DNA of 55,670 bases from Lachnospiraceae bacterium UBA1683 (GCA_002320245.1 DCKD01000076.1:1-55670), one strand, 5' to 3'; shown: positions 1-9,287, numbered from the stretch's first letter. A program made the numbers and translations. The notes: generated by a model not told the origin, from the sequence alone.

Positions 1-125
1 GTATGCAGTTTTGAAGGTACATTGAGTGCCTGCTGAAATATTTTAAAGACCGGCAGTCGGCTGCACCTGATTACTTGGCGAAATATTTTTGAGCTTGGTA
101 AACAAGTGTTTCTTTAATTTAATAA

Positions 126-197
126 TCCTCGATAGCTCAGCGGTAGAGCATTCGGCTGTTAACCGAAGGGTCGTTGGTTCGAACCCAACTCGGGGAG
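126..197 (+). tRNA. tRNA-Asn (anticodon GTT)
   Basis: A full cloverleaf can be folded by eye. The acceptor TCCTCGA pairs with TCGGGGA with one G-T pair, and the anticodon stem TTCGG/CCGAA encloses CTGTTAA with anticodon GTT. The T arm has the GTTCGAA loop. The CCA end is not encoded. A strong terminator follows within a few bases, so this is the last gene of its transcript; the 125 bases upstream hold no recognisable gene. Confidence 0.95.
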
Positions 198-199
198 TT

Positions 200-238
200 A
201 AAAAGTCTGGAAAACATTAAAGTTTTCAGACTTTTTTT
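200..238 (+). terminator. Rho-independent terminator after tRNA-Asn
   Basis: AAAAGTCTGGAAAAC pairs with GTTTTCAGACTTTT around a short loop and runs into seven T. It ends the tRNA transcript and, being nearly symmetric, may also stop the convergent AraC gene that ends at 262. Confidence 0.9.
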
Positions 239-261
239 AAATTAAACGGCGCTATTGCGTT

Positions 262-1242
262 CTATGTATATTTTTCGGACTGACGGTGCAGTGTCAGATA
301 TTCACTTGGAGCGAGTCCATATTCTTTTTTGAACAACCGATAGAAAGAAGAGTAGTCAGAAAAACCACAATCGTCACTGATCTGACGAAGGGGAAGACCT
401 CCCAGAAGCATTTTTTTGGCTTCAAGAAGGCGTCTGCGAAGTACAAATTGGTAGAAGGAGCTATCTATGTTCTGCCGAAAACTGTGTGATACAGTGGAGG
501 CGCTTACGTGAAAATGCAGGGCGATTTGCTCTAAGGTAAGTTTTTCCTCAAAGTGTTCCTCAACATAACAAAGCATATTGTCAAACAGCTTGTCATCGGA
601 GTGCACAAATCCCATATCTGACGAAGGATAATATGTCCGGCAGATTTGGGGAAGAACTGTCAATGCCCCGGCTACGATGGCAAGGTCGTAACCGGGGCGG
701 CACTGCTCCAACTCCAGTTTCATTTTTTCAAAGGAGGCGCTTAACGAGTGGATGCCGGATTCAGAACTTCGAAGCAGGTAGCAATGTTCATCTCTGAATT
801 TCAAAAGCGTCTTTCCTATATCGGAATATTGTTCACAAATCTCCTGAAAAAAAGCCGGATCTATCCACACGGTATAGCGCCTGTATACTTCTTTATTTTG
901 TATTCTGTTCAGGGGAGAATGATTGATTCCGGGCGGCAGGAGCACAATATCTCCTGTGTGGACACGGAAACATTGTGTTCCGACGAGGTAATCTGCCGTA
1001 CCTTCTGAAACAAAAAGTATCTCATAGAAAATATGGCTGTGTAGATTCACAATCGCCTCCATTTCACCCGGATCATAATTTACCTGTATTTTTGTATTCT
1101 GAAGTTCCATATTGCCTAAAATCTCATACAAAGGCACACCACTTTTGATAAGACGTTCTATCTGATTGACAAGCCTTCTTTCATACGGATTTTCAGAAGG
1201 GTTTTTTATTAAATGTGTGTAATAATCATCATTAAATTTCAT
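262..1242 (-). CDS. AraC-family transcriptional regulator with N-terminal cupin
   Basis: A 326-residue protein with the usual two-part AraC layout. Residues about 50-150 form a cupin-like sensor domain (HSHIFYEILFVSEG, then GDIVLLPPGINHSP). Residues about 220-320 contain two helix-turn-helix motifs (LTLEQIALHFHVSASTVSHS and LRQISDDCGFSDYSSFYRLF) ending in the family signature FKKEYGLAPSEY. It is transcribed away from the GPH symporter at 1409 and very probably controls that symporter-creatininase-GH3 group in response to a sugar. The ribosome site GGAGG lies rather far (about 14 bases) from the chosen ATG, so the start is slightly uncertain. The inducer cannot be read from the sequence. Confidence 0.9.
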   Translation of the reverse strand: MKFNDDYYTHLIKNPSENPYERRLVNQIERLIKSGVPLYEILGNMELQNTKIQVNYDPGEMEAIVNLHSHIFYEILFVSEGTADYLVGTQCFRVHTGDIVLLPPGINHSPLNRIQNKEVYRRYTVWIDPAFFQEICEQYSDIGKTLLKFRDEHCYLLRSSESGIHSLSASFEKMKLELEQCRPGYDLAIVAGALTVLPQICRTYYPSSDMGFVHSDDKLFDNMLCYVEEHFEEKLTLEQIALHFHVSASTVSHSFRQNIDSSFYQFVLRRRLLEAKKMLLGGLPLRQISDDCGFSDYSSFYRLFKKEYGLAPSEYLTLHRQSEKYT

Positions 1243-1408
1243 AAAAAATGTAATAACCTCCGAAAAAAATTGCGAGAATCACAATATACTATCCTGCTTT
1301 TGCAATTAAAATAGCAATTTGCTCATGCTATACTGTCAGATGTACTGTCAGTATACAAAATATGTTACAAAATAGCAACAAACATTTGTGCAAGGAGGGA
1401 GAAAAGAA
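1243..1408. promoter_or_regulatory. Divergent promoter region with direct repeats
   Basis: The gap between araC and the symporter contains TACTGTCAG twice (1331-1339 and 1343-1351). The 12-base period suits tandem AraC half-sites on one DNA face. The AT-rich stretch around TTGCAATTAAAATAGCAATT is a further candidate site. Binding by the adjacent AraC protein is inference. Confidence 0.45.
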
Positions 1409-2776
1409 ATGAAGAAATTTGGTGCGAAAGACCAGGTGGCATATGCACTTGGCGATACGGGGGGAAGTTTTGTTAATCTTTACGTGGATTCCTATTTTAT
1501 GGTATTCTGTACTTATGTATTAAAGATAAGTCCGTTTTTTATGGGAAATTTATTTTTGATTTCCCGTCTATGGGACGCGGTTAATGATCCTATGATGGGT
1601 TCTCTGCCTGACCGTTTTAAAATTGGAAAAAGCGGAGACCGATTTAAACCGTATATTCGGATATTTATGATTCCTCTGGCGGTCAGTGGTGTTTTATGTT
1701 TTACGGATGTGTCCAGTTTCAGTTCTGTATGGAAGCATATATGGGTGTGTTTTGCTTATATTATGTATGGCATGTGTTATACCGGCACCAGTATGCCTTA
1801 TGGAAGCCTTGCCTCTGTTATCAGCGTGGATTCGGTAGAACGTACAAAATTGTCCAGAGCCCGCAGTGTCGGCGGCATGATTGTGGGTATTGCGCTTGCT
1901 GTTGTCCCGCAGTTCATCTGGTTTACGAATAGCGATGGGGTGCAGGAACCCGTGCCGGAAGGATTTTTCATGCTGGCAGTTGTTTTTGGAATCTGCTGTG
2001 TATTATCTTATTCCGGACTGCTGGCGGGCACTACAGAGCGGGTGAAATATGAGACAGGGACATCCGGATACAGCTACAAGCGTGTCCTTGCCGGAGTATT
2101 TAAAAACCGCCCTTTGATTGGCGCCATGGTGGCGACGATTGGATCTCTGATTTCCATTACCGGAAACAGTCAGTTCGGTTCTTTTATGTGGAAAGAATAT
2201 TATAATCAGCCACAGATGGTTACCTATGTTACTTTGCTGACGATGCCGGTTATGCTTTTGCTGTTTCCAGTCGTTCCGCCGCTTGTTAAGAAGTTCGGCA
2301 AACGGAATACCATTTTGGTTCCTGCGGTAATTGGATTTGGTGTATCCTTGTTCCTGTTCCTTGTGCCAATTGCGAATCCGTGGTTATTCTTTGTTCTGAA
2401 TATACTGGCGACTTTTGGAAACTCAATGTTTACGATGTTAGTATGGGCGCTGGTGACGGATTGTCTGGATTATCAGGAATACGTTACCGGGGAACGTGCA
2501 GACGGAAGTGTATATTCAATTTTTACTTTTGCACGTAAACTTGGAAGTACCATCGCTTCTACCGTGGCAAGTTATGCACTTGGCTGGATTGGATATAATT
2601 CACAGATTACAACGCAGACGGCGGAGGTATCCAACCGTATCCGCATGTTATATACAGCAATCCCGTTAGTGACCAGTATTCTGATGATTATTGGTCTGGG
2701 GCTGATTTTTAATCTTAAAAAGGAAGAGAGCGATAGGATATCTGCGGAACTGAAAAAACGTAGAGAAGTTCAGTAG
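1409..2776 (+). CDS. GPH-family sugar:cation symporter (MelB-like MFS)
   Basis: A 455-residue polytopic membrane protein with about 12 hydrophobic segments. The N-terminus (DQVAYALGDTGGSFVN) and the motif RLWDAVNDPMMGSLPDR are signatures of glycoside-pentoside-hexuronide:cation symporters; its two aspartates match the cation-site acids of MelB. A GTG lies upstream at 1388, but the ATG at 1409 sits directly behind AAGGAGGGAG and is preferred. It leads a probable operon with the creatininase-like gene 26 bases downstream and, after a terminator, the GH3 glucosidase. It is inferred to import a glycoside that the GH3 enzyme hydrolyses in the cytoplasm. The exact substrate is unknown. Confidence 0.9.
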   Translation: MKKFGAKDQVAYALGDTGGSFVNLYVDSYFMVFCTYVLKISPFFMGNLFLISRLWDAVNDPMMGSLPDRFKIGKSGDRFKPYIRIFMIPLAVSGVLCFTDVSSFSSVWKHIWVCFAYIMYGMCYTGTSMPYGSLASVISVDSVERTKLSRARSVGGMIVGIALAVVPQFIWFTNSDGVQEPVPEGFFMLAVVFGICCVLSYSGLLAGTTERVKYETGTSGYSYKRVLAGVFKNRPLIGAMVATIGSLISITGNSQFGSFMWKEYYNQPQMVTYVTLLTMPVMLLLFPVVPPLVKKFGKRNTILVPAVIGFGVSLFLFLVPIANPWLFFVLNILATFGNSMFTMLVWALVTDCLDYQEYVTGERADGSVYSIFTFARKLGSTIASTVASYALGWIGYNSQITTQTAEVSNRIRMLYTAIPLVTSILMIIGLGLIFNLKKEESDRISAELKKRREVQ

Positions 2777-2802
2777 CCGTGATAGTAGAGAGGAGAGAAA
2801 TT

Positions 2803-3654
2803 ATGCGTACAAGAATTCTTCCCAAAATGTTGAACAGTGAAATTGAACAGTATTTATCTCGTAATGATGTTATTATTGTGCCTGTGGGAACCATTGAGCT
2901 TCACGGAGGGTTTCCGGTGGACAGTGAAACTGTAATCAGTGAGGCTTTTGCACTTCGGATGGCTGAGGCATGTGACGGATTGATTTTGACCGGGCTTCCG
3001 TATTTTTATGCAGGCGCGACAGCATCGGGACGGGGAACGGTACAGGTAAGTGTGCGTCAGGGGATCGACTATCTGGGGGCGCTGGCAAGAAGTCTTTTGC
3101 GTCAGGGGTTTAAACGTCAGATTTATATTAGTTTCCATGGACCTGCGCTGATGACTTGCAGTCCCATGGTAAGAGATTTTTATGATGAGACCGGTGTGCC
3201 TGTCCTGTATATGGATTTAACGACGCAGATTTTCCGGAGTGCCGGAGACTTGTTCAAAAGCATGGATAGCTTTCATGCAATCACGACAGGCGCTTACCAG
3301 ATAATGGGACGGTTGGAGGATGTTCCTCTGGTGACCGGATATCAGCACAATAAGCCACAGTCTGTAGAAAAATTCAATGATATTTTCCAGCTTGCCACAC
3401 AGAGTGGCAGTGTGGGATATTATTTCGGAGATTTGGATGACCATATGTCCACACCGGATATTCCGGATGAAGCCCGCCGTCGGGGGCTTGCAGATGAAGG
3501 AGAGGAATTAATTGGTGAAATTGTGAACCGGATGAATATGATGCACGTGGTGGAGCAGCTTCGGGAGTTGGAAATATCTCAGAAAGATGTGATGGAAAAG
3601 TATCCATGGACGCCGGCCGCTTATGCAAAGAACCCATACAATCAGAATACATAA
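2803..3654 (+). CDS. Creatininase-family amidohydrolase
   Basis: A 283-residue protein of the creatininase fold. The metal-site block near residue 30 (PVGTIELHGGFPVDSE) resembles the family motif G-S-x-E-x-H-G, and a second histidine occurs in ISFHGPAL. The region before YFYAGATASGRGT is also typical. The usual NGHGGN block is replaced by FHGPAL, so the ligand set may differ from true creatinine amidohydrolase. The ATG at 2803 behind AGGAG is preferred over an earlier GTG. Its place between a sugar symporter and a glucosidase suggests an amide or cyclic derivative linked to a glycoside as substrate rather than creatinine; that is inference. Confidence 0.75.
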   Translation: MRTRILPKMLNSEIEQYLSRNDVIIVPVGTIELHGGFPVDSETVISEAFALRMAEACDGLILTGLPYFYAGATASGRGTVQVSVRQGIDYLGALARSLLRQGFKRQIYISFHGPALMTCSPMVRDFYDETGVPVLYMDLTTQIFRSAGDLFKSMDSFHAITTGAYQIMGRLEDVPLVTGYQHNKPQSVEKFNDIFQLATQSGSVGYYFGDLDDHMSTPDIPDEARRRGLADEGEELIGEIVNRMNMMHVVEQLRELEISQKDVMEKYPWTPAAYAKNPYNQNT

Positions 3655-3775
3655 TCAGTCGGCGGTTGTATCCGTATGAAATATTCATTCCGGGTATTAA
3701 GCCGGGGGATTCGGAGGACGATGTACACGGCTATTCTGGCATATGGCCGGATAGTAATGAAAAATTTGTATATTT

Positions 3776-3811
3776 CAGTGGCTTAACTCATAGATAAGCC
3801 ACTGCTTTTTT
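3776..3811 (+). terminator. Terminator after creatininase gene
   Basis: CAGTGGCTTA pairs with TAAGCCACTG around a nine-base loop and is followed by TTTTTT. It separates the symporter-creatininase unit from the GH3 gene. Confidence 0.88.
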
Positions 3812-3813
3812 GC

Positions 3814-3872
3814 TATAATTATCATTAACATACGAAGAAAAGCAAATCACTATTGTTAACATGCGGAGAAGG
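3814..3872 (+). promoter_or_regulatory. Promoter and direct repeat upstream of GH3 gene
   Basis: An extended minus-10, TGCTATAAT, lies immediately behind the terminator. Downstream are two related direct repeats, TTAACATACGAAGAAA (from 3825) and TTAACATGCGGAGAAG (from 3856), spaced about three helical turns. They sit in the probable leader and could bind a repressor. The GH3 gene is thus likely to have its own promoter. Confidence 0.5.
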
Positions 3873-3910
3873 GAAAACCGCATGAGTATGTAGAAAGGAC
3901 GAGATAAATT

Positions 3911-6469
3911 ATGGCACAGATTTATGCATTGAAAACAGACGAAATCCAGGAGTATGAAATAAACCATCAGGAAACGGTGCGCAAACTCGCCGGAGAATGT
4001 ATGGTCGTTTTGGAAAATGACGGAGTGCTTCCTTTGAAAGATGATATGAAAAGGCTAGCCCTTTTTGGGACAGGTGCAAGGCATACGGTAAAGGGCGGAA
4101 CCGGTTCAGGAGATGTAAATGTGCGGCATGTCACATCCATCGAGGATGGTCTGTCAGATGCCGGATTTGAGATTGTGACGGGGAAATGGCTGGATAAATA
4201 CGATACCATTTTAAAATATGCGCAGGATACCTATCTGGAAATGATTCAGAGGATTGCAAAGGAGCAGGGAATCTCGTCCGTGATTGCCGGGTTTGGCAAT
4301 CCGTTTGCAGAGCCGGAGCAGCCGGAGATTGAGGAGGCAGATATCGCGGAGGCAGATGCTGCGATTTATGTAATTAGCCGAAATTCCGGGGAGGGAAAGG
4401 ACCGGCTGGCAGAAAAAGGCGATTATTTCTTAAGTGACCGTGAGTTGGACAACATCCGTTTTATGGCAGAGAGGTATAAGAACTGTATCGTGCTGCTGAA
4501 TGTAGGCGGAGTCATTGATTTGTCCGAGCTCAGAGAAATTTCAGGGGTACAGGCAGTCGTACTCGTCGGGCAGACCGGAAATATCGGTGGGTATGCTGTT
4601 GCGGATGTTCTGACGGCAAAGACATTTCCGTCTGGAAAACTGACGGACACGTGGGCAAAATCCTATGACGATTACCCGTCATCCGCAACATTCAGTTATC
4701 GAAACGGCAATCTGGATGACGAATATTATGAAGACGGAATTTTTGTAGGATACCGCTATTTTGATACATTTGCAGTGATGCCTTTATATTGCTTTGGATA
4801 TGGAAAAGGATACACAGAGTTTGAAATACAGGCAAGGCAGTTGAAAGCAGACGAGAAGCAGGTTTCGGTGGAAGTCGAAGTAAAAAATATCGGAGGAACT
4901 TATGCCGGCAGGGAAGTGGTACAGGTTTATTATTCGGCGCCGGAAGGAATATTGGACAAACCGACGCAGGAACTTGCAGGATTTGCAAAGACGGGGTTGC
5001 TTCAGCCGGGCGAGAGTGAAGTGGTGACAATTACATTTGCAACGAAAGATATGGCGTCCTATGATGCACTTGACGCAGCTTGGGTGATGGAGGAGGGCGA
5101 GTATGTCATCCGTGTCGGAAACAGTTCACGGAATACGGCTGTTGCCGGCGTCCTTGATTTGGATGAGACAGTAAGGACCGTTCAGTTGGAAAATGTAATG
5201 CATGATACGATAGCAGTGAAAGAGATTCATCATATGGCGCCGATGTTTGATTTGGAGCTGGAAGTCGATGAGAACAGATATTCACGGACGATGCCGTTGT
5301 TTGCGGAAAAGTTTGAAACGGAAAAAGTACGGTACCAGACAGGACGCCGGGAACTGCAAGATGAGCGGACAAGGGAAGTGCTGACGCTGGAAGACGTCAA
5401 AGCCGGCAAGGCGGCATTGGAAGAGCTGACAGCCCAGTTGACCGTTGAGGAACTTGCAGATTTATGCGTTGGGGCAGAGCGAGGTCCGGAAGGGGGAAAT
5501 GTTATCGGATCCGCCTCTGCATGTGTGCCGGGAGCAGCCGGAGAGACCGTTTCCCGGTTGTCAGATACAAGAAAGATTCCAAATCTGATTCTGGCGGACG
5601 GACCGGCAGGTCTGAGACTCCAGAAACACTTTAAAGTTGACAAAGATGGAAATAAGTTGCCCGGTGGTGAACAGTTTGGCATGGAGATTGCACCGTTTGC
5701 GGACAATCTGCCGGAGGATGCGGCTGATTGTTATCAGTATTGTACTGCGATTCCGATTGCAACAACACTGGCGCAGTCATGGGATATGGAATTAATAGAG
5801 GAGATGGGACGGATTGTCGGTGCAGAGATGAAACAGTTCCACGTTCATCTGTGGCTGGCGCCGGGAATGAATATCCACAGAAATCCGCTTTGCGGACGTA
5901 ATTTCGAGTATTATTCCGAGGATCCGCTGCTTGCCGGAAGCTGTGCGGCTGCGGATACGAAAGGGGTGCAGTCCTATGGCGGACAGGGAACAGCCATTAA
6001 GCATTTTGCAGGAAATAATCAGGAAGACAACCGTATGTTTACAAATGCACACATCAGTGAGCGGGCATTGCGTGAGATTTACCTGAAGGGCTTTGAGATT
6101 GCGGTGAGGACGGCACAGCCGTATTCGATTATGACATCGTACAATTTGATTAACGGTATTCACTCTGCGAATAACTATGACATGCTGCAGCGTGTCGCAA
6201 GGGATGAGTGGGGATTCGAAGGCGTTGTGATGACTGACTGGTATAGTTCACTGGATACATCCACAATGGGAGTGGCTTCTCCTACCGGAAAGTACGGCCA
6301 TGCGCTCAGCGCCCAGTGCATCAAGGCGGGGAATGACTTACAGATGCCGGGCAGTCAGGCAAATGTGGAAGATATTGTCAGTGCAGTAAAGGCGGGAACG
6401 GAAATTACGCTTGCTGACTTGCAGTTCTGTGCGATGAACGTCCTTCGGACTGTATTAAAGACAATTTAA
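3911..6469 (+). CDS. GH3 beta-glucosidase with swapped domain order
   Basis: An 852-residue cytoplasmic glycosidase without a signal peptide. The domain order is inverted relative to most GH3 enzymes. The alpha/beta sandwich domain comes first (about residues 20-270, starting GECMVVLENDGVLPLKDD). A fibronectin-III-like domain follows (about 310-400), and the catalytic barrel comes last (about 520-850). The barrel shows DGPAGLRL, NIHRNPLCGRNFEYYSEDP, KHFAGNNQEDNR and VMTDWYSS; Asp776 in that last motif is the expected nucleophile. This order is known from Butyrivibrio and Ruminococcus beta-glucosidases. RBS GAAAGGACGAGAT precedes the ATG. It probably cleaves the glycoside imported by the GPH symporter. 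Confidence 0.93.
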   Translation: MAQIYALKTDEIQEYEINHQETVRKLAGECMVVLENDGVLPLKDDMKRLALFGTGARHTVKGGTGSGDVNVRHVTSIEDGLSDAGFEIVTGKWLDKYDTILKYAQDTYLEMIQRIAKEQGISSVIAGFGNPFAEPEQPEIEEADIAEADAAIYVISRNSGEGKDRLAEKGDYFLSDRELDNIRFMAERYKNCIVLLNVGGVIDLSELREISGVQAVVLVGQTGNIGGYAVADVLTAKTFPSGKLTDTWAKSYDDYPSSATFSYRNGNLDDEYYEDGIFVGYRYFDTFAVMPLYCFGYGKGYTEFEIQARQLKADEKQVSVEVEVKNIGGTYAGREVVQVYYSAPEGILDKPTQELAGFAKTGLLQPGESEVVTITFATKDMASYDALDAAWVMEEGEYVIRVGNSSRNTAVAGVLDLDETVRTVQLENVMHDTIAVKEIHHMAPMFDLELEVDENRYSRTMPLFAEKFETEKVRYQTGRRELQDERTREVLTLEDVKAGKAALEELTAQLTVEELADLCVGAERGPEGGNVIGSASACVPGAAGETVSRLSDTRKIPNLILADGPAGLRLQKHFKVDKDGNKLPGGEQFGMEIAPFADNLPEDAADCYQYCTAIPIATTLAQSWDMELIEEMGRIVGAEMKQFHVHLWLAPGMNIHRNPLCGRNFEYYSEDPLLAGSCAAADTKGVQSYGGQGTAIKHFAGNNQEDNRMFTNAHISERALREIYLKGFEIAVRTAQPYSIMTSYNLINGIHSANNYDMLQRVARDEWGFEGVVMTDWYSSLDTSTMGVASPTGKYGHALSAQCIKAGNDLQMPGSQANVEDIVSAVKAGTEITLADLQFCAMNVLRTVLKTI

Positions 6470-6488
6470 GAGGAAAGAATACAGTGAC

Positions 6489-6791
6489 ATGAATTACACT
6501 TATATTTTAAAATGCAGTGACGGGAGTCTCTATACCGGATGGACGAATAATCTGGAGAAACGGATTCAGGACCATAATGACGGAAAAGGGGCGAAATATA
6601 CAAAAAGCAGGCGTCCGGTGGCGCTGGAGTATTATGAAACATTTGAGACAAAAGAAGAAGCAATGAGACGGGAATGCGCAATCAAACAGTTGAGCCGTAC
6701 AAAAAAATTTCAATTAATTTCAAAACGGGCAGATGGCGCAAACCCCTGTGTTTTCAAGGCGCGTGGAAATTGTCTGAAAAAAGAACAATAA
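6489..6791 (+). CDS. GIY-YIG nuclease-domain protein (UPF0213/YhbQ type)
   Basis: A 100-residue protein almost entirely made of a GIY-YIG domain. The motif appears as YTYILKCSDGSLYTGWTNNLEKRI, with the catalytic Arg in that stretch and a conserved Glu in EEAMRRECAIK near residue 63. It starts 20 bases after the GH3 stop, with AGGAAAG as ribosome site. Small single-domain members of this group are widespread and thought to act on DNA, but their cellular role is poorly defined. About 20 residues after the domain are basic and unconserved. Confidence 0.9.
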   Translation: MNYTYILKCSDGSLYTGWTNNLEKRIQDHNDGKGAKYTKSRRPVALEYYETFETKEEAMRRECAIKQLSRTKKFQLISKRADGANPCVFKARGNCLKKEQ

Positions 6792-6848
6792 TTTCCTAAA
6801 AATTACACTTCCATTTTCGGATATTTTGAGGTATTATGGATACAGACG

Positions 6849-6862
6849 CACAATATATTGTG
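6849..6862 (+). promoter_or_regulatory. NrdR-box-like palindrome upstream of nrdD
   Basis: CACAATATATTGTG is a perfect palindrome about 50 bases before the nrdD start and resembles the NrdR-box core ACAC-N-ATAT-N-GTGT. NrdR represses ribonucleotide reductase genes in most bacteria. Only one copy is visible, whereas NrdR sites often come in pairs. No nrdR gene is in the window. Confidence 0.6.
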
Positions 6863-6910
6863 TAACCAAGAGAAGATTAGGAATATATATAATTACAGGA
6901 GGGAGTATCT

Positions 6911-9100
6911 ATGAGCCCGGAGGTTAAAACGAAGGTTATTAAAAGAAACGGAAAAGAAGTGTCCTTCGACATTTCCAAGATTACAAATGCGATTCAGAAG
7001 GCAAATGATGAGGTCGATAAGATTCATCAGATTAACATTTTCCAGATTTCCGCAATTGCGGAGAAGATTGCGAAGGATGTGGAGGAATCCTCCCATGCAG
7101 TGAATGTGGAAGATATCCAGGATCTTGTTGAGACCGGCATTATGGAGATGCGTGGTTATGAGGTGGCACAGAAGTATGTACGTTACCGCTATAAAAGGGA
7201 GCTGACAAGAAAGTCCAATACAACAGATAACGGAATCCTGGCATTGCTGGACCATATCAATGAAGAGGTAAAGCAGGAGAACTCCAATAAGAACCCGATT
7301 ATCAACTCCACGCAGCGGGACTATATGGCAGGGGAGGTCAGCAAGGATTTATCCAAGCGTGTATTGCTTCCGGAGGAGATTGTACGTGCACATGAGGAAG
7401 GAATTATCCATTTCCATGATTCTGATTATTTTGCGCAAAGAGAGCACAACTGTGATTTGATTAATCTGGAGGATATGCTTCAGAACGGAACGGTCATCAG
7501 CGAGACGATGATTGAGAAACCGCATAGTTTCTTTACTGCATGTAATGTAACGACACAGATTGTTGCGCAGGTCGCAAGTAACCAGTACGGCGGACAGTCC
7601 TTTACACTGGCACACCTGGCGCCGTTTGTTGATATCAGCAGAAAGAAACTGCGTGCAAATGTAATTGCAGAGCGTCAGGAATGCGGAGAGTCTATGGATG
7701 AGACAATCATTTCCAAAGTGACAGAACGCAGGCTGCGCGATGAGATTCGCAGCGGAATCCAGACGATTCAGTACCAGTTGATTACGTTGATGACATGTAA
7801 CGGTCAGGCGCCGTTTGTGACGATGTTTATGTATCTGGATGAGGTGGAGGAAGGGCAGACAAGAGACGACCTCGCTATTATTATAGAAGAAGTTCTGATT
7901 CAGAGAATGCAGGGCGTGAAGAATGAGAAGGGAGTCTGGATTACTCCGGCATTTCCAAAACTGATTTATGTCCTGGATGAGGACAATATTACAGCAGATT
8001 CCAAATACTGGCATCTGACGGAGCTTGCTGCAAAATGTACGGCAAAACGTATGGTTCCGGATTATATTTCCGCAAAGATTATGAAAGAACTGAAAAAGGG
8101 AGAGGTTTATCCGTGTATGGGATGCCGTTCATTCCTTACCGTTGAAGATTCCCAGATGCTGCCAAACGGAAAGCATAAGTTCTACGGAAGATTCAATCAG
8201 GGTGTTGTTACGATTAATCTGGTAGACGTAGCCTGTTCCTCCGAGGGAGATATGGATTTGTTCTGGAAGATTCTTGATGAGCGTCTGGAACTGTGCCACC
8301 GTGCACTGCGCTGCAGGCATGAGCGTCTGCTCGGAACCGTCTCCGATGTTGCCCCGATTCTGTGGCAGAACGGCGCTCTTGCCCGCCTGAAAAAAGGTGA
8401 GACAATCGATAAGCTGCTATATAATGGATATTCCACGATTTCGCTTGGATATGCGGGACTGTATGAGATGTGTATGAGAATGTACGGAAAATCACACACA
8501 GACCCGGAGGCAAAACCGTTTGCCCTGAAAGTAATGCAGCACTTGAATGATAAATGTAATGAGTGGAAGGCGGCAGAGAACATTAGTTATTCCCTGTACG
8601 GCACTCCGATGGAGTCTACCACATACAAGTTTTCAAAATGTCTGCAGAAACGCTTTGGCATCATTCCGGGCGTGACAGATAAGAACTATATTACAAACAG
8701 CTATCATGTACATGTGACAGAGGAGATTGATGCATTCAACAAGCTGAAATTCGAATCCGAGTTCCAGAAGCTGTCGCCGGGTGGTGCAATCAGCTATGTG
8801 GAGGTGCCGAATATGCAGGATAATATTCCGGCGGTACTGTCCGTAATGCAGTTCATTTACGACAATATCATGTATGCAGAGCTGAATACAAAGAGCGATT
8901 ATTGCGAATGCTGTGGATATGACGGTGAGATTAAGATTATCGAGGAGGAGTCCGGTAAGCTGGTATGGGAGTGTCCGAATTGCGGAAACCGTGATCAGTC
9001 TAAGATGTCTGTTGCCCGCAGAACATGTGGATATATCGGAACTCAGTTCTGGAACCAGGGGCGTACTCAGGAGATTAAGGATCGCGTGCTGCACCTGTAA
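6911..9100 (+). CDS. nrdD: Anaerobic ribonucleoside-triphosphate reductase, large subunit
   Basis: A 729-residue class III ribonucleotide reductase that makes deoxyribonucleoside triphosphates without oxygen. The N-terminal ATP cone (VIKRNGKEVSFDISKITNAI) senses dATP/ATP. The body contains FHDSDYF and CMGCRS. Near the C-terminus a four-cysteine zinc site (CECCGYDG, CPNCGN) precedes the glycyl-radical loop RTCGYIGTQFW, where Gly707 carries the radical installed by NrdG. RBS AGGAGGGAG lies ahead of the ATG. The activating gene nrdG, normally next door, lies about 18 kb away at 27364, beyond an island; see findings. A terminator follows. Confidence 0.98.
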   Translation: MSPEVKTKVIKRNGKEVSFDISKITNAIQKANDEVDKIHQINIFQISAIAEKIAKDVEESSHAVNVEDIQDLVETGIMEMRGYEVAQKYVRYRYKRELTRKSNTTDNGILALLDHINEEVKQENSNKNPIINSTQRDYMAGEVSKDLSKRVLLPEEIVRAHEEGIIHFHDSDYFAQREHNCDLINLEDMLQNGTVISETMIEKPHSFFTACNVTTQIVAQVASNQYGGQSFTLAHLAPFVDISRKKLRANVIAERQECGESMDETIISKVTERRLRDEIRSGIQTIQYQLITLMTCNGQAPFVTMFMYLDEVEEGQTRDDLAIIIEEVLIQRMQGVKNEKGVWITPAFPKLIYVLDEDNITADSKYWHLTELAAKCTAKRMVPDYISAKIMKELKKGEVYPCMGCRSFLTVEDSQMLPNGKHKFYGRFNQGVVTINLVDVACSSEGDMDLFWKILDERLELCHRALRCRHERLLGTVSDVAPILWQNGALARLKKGETIDKLLYNGYSTISLGYAGLYEMCMRMYGKSHTDPEAKPFALKVMQHLNDKCNEWKAAENISYSLYGTPMESTTYKFSKCLQKRFGIIPGVTDKNYITNSYHVHVTEEIDAFNKLKFESEFQKLSPGGAISYVEVPNMQDNIPAVLSVMQFIYDNIMYAELNTKSDYCECCGYDGEIKIIEEESGKLVWECPNCGNRDQSKMSVARRTCGYIGTQFWNQGRTQEIKDRVLHL

Positions 9101-9170
9101 AAATGGCAGCCGGATATGTTAAGTTACAATTGTATCTGAAACAGAATCGGCAAAAAGAAAGATTTCTCAT

Positions 9171-9210
9171 AAAAAAGTGAAGTCATCATAGTAATGGCTT
9201 CACTTTTTTA
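9171..9210 (+). terminator. Terminator after nrdD
   Basis: AAAAAAGTGAAGTCAT pairs with ATGGCTTCACTTTTTT around a short loop. It closes the nrdD transcript just before the AT-rich island. Confidence 0.92.
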
Positions 9211-9237
9211 CAATTCGAAAGAAAAAATACCCCATAT

Positions 9238-9259
9238 TATTGGAGATTTTATTTTATGG
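9238..9259. repeat. Imperfect direct repeat, left edge of island
   Basis: TATTGGAGAT followed by TTTATTTTATGG resembles TATTGGAGAT followed by AGTATTTATGG at 27328-27348. The two copies bracket the AT-rich island between nrdD and nrdG, and the right copy lies in the leader of nrdG. It may be a target duplication or a duplicated nrdG leader; the match is short and imperfect. Confidence 0.4.
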
Positions 9260-9287
9260 CAAAGAAAAAAGCCTCCCCGCAAACTCT

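Noticed and set aside
1..125. Possible tail of an rRNA operon spacer before tRNA-Asn
   Set aside because: The bases do not contain a recognisable 5S or 23S end; similarity to spacer DNA could not be established by eye.
3606..3797. 63-codon ORF after the creatininase gene
   Set aside because: No ribosome site, it overlaps the gene end and the terminator, and composition is not protein-like.
7349..9094. Long minus-strand frames opposite nrdD
   Set aside because: Antisense shadows of a strongly conserved gene; no start sites or family motifs.
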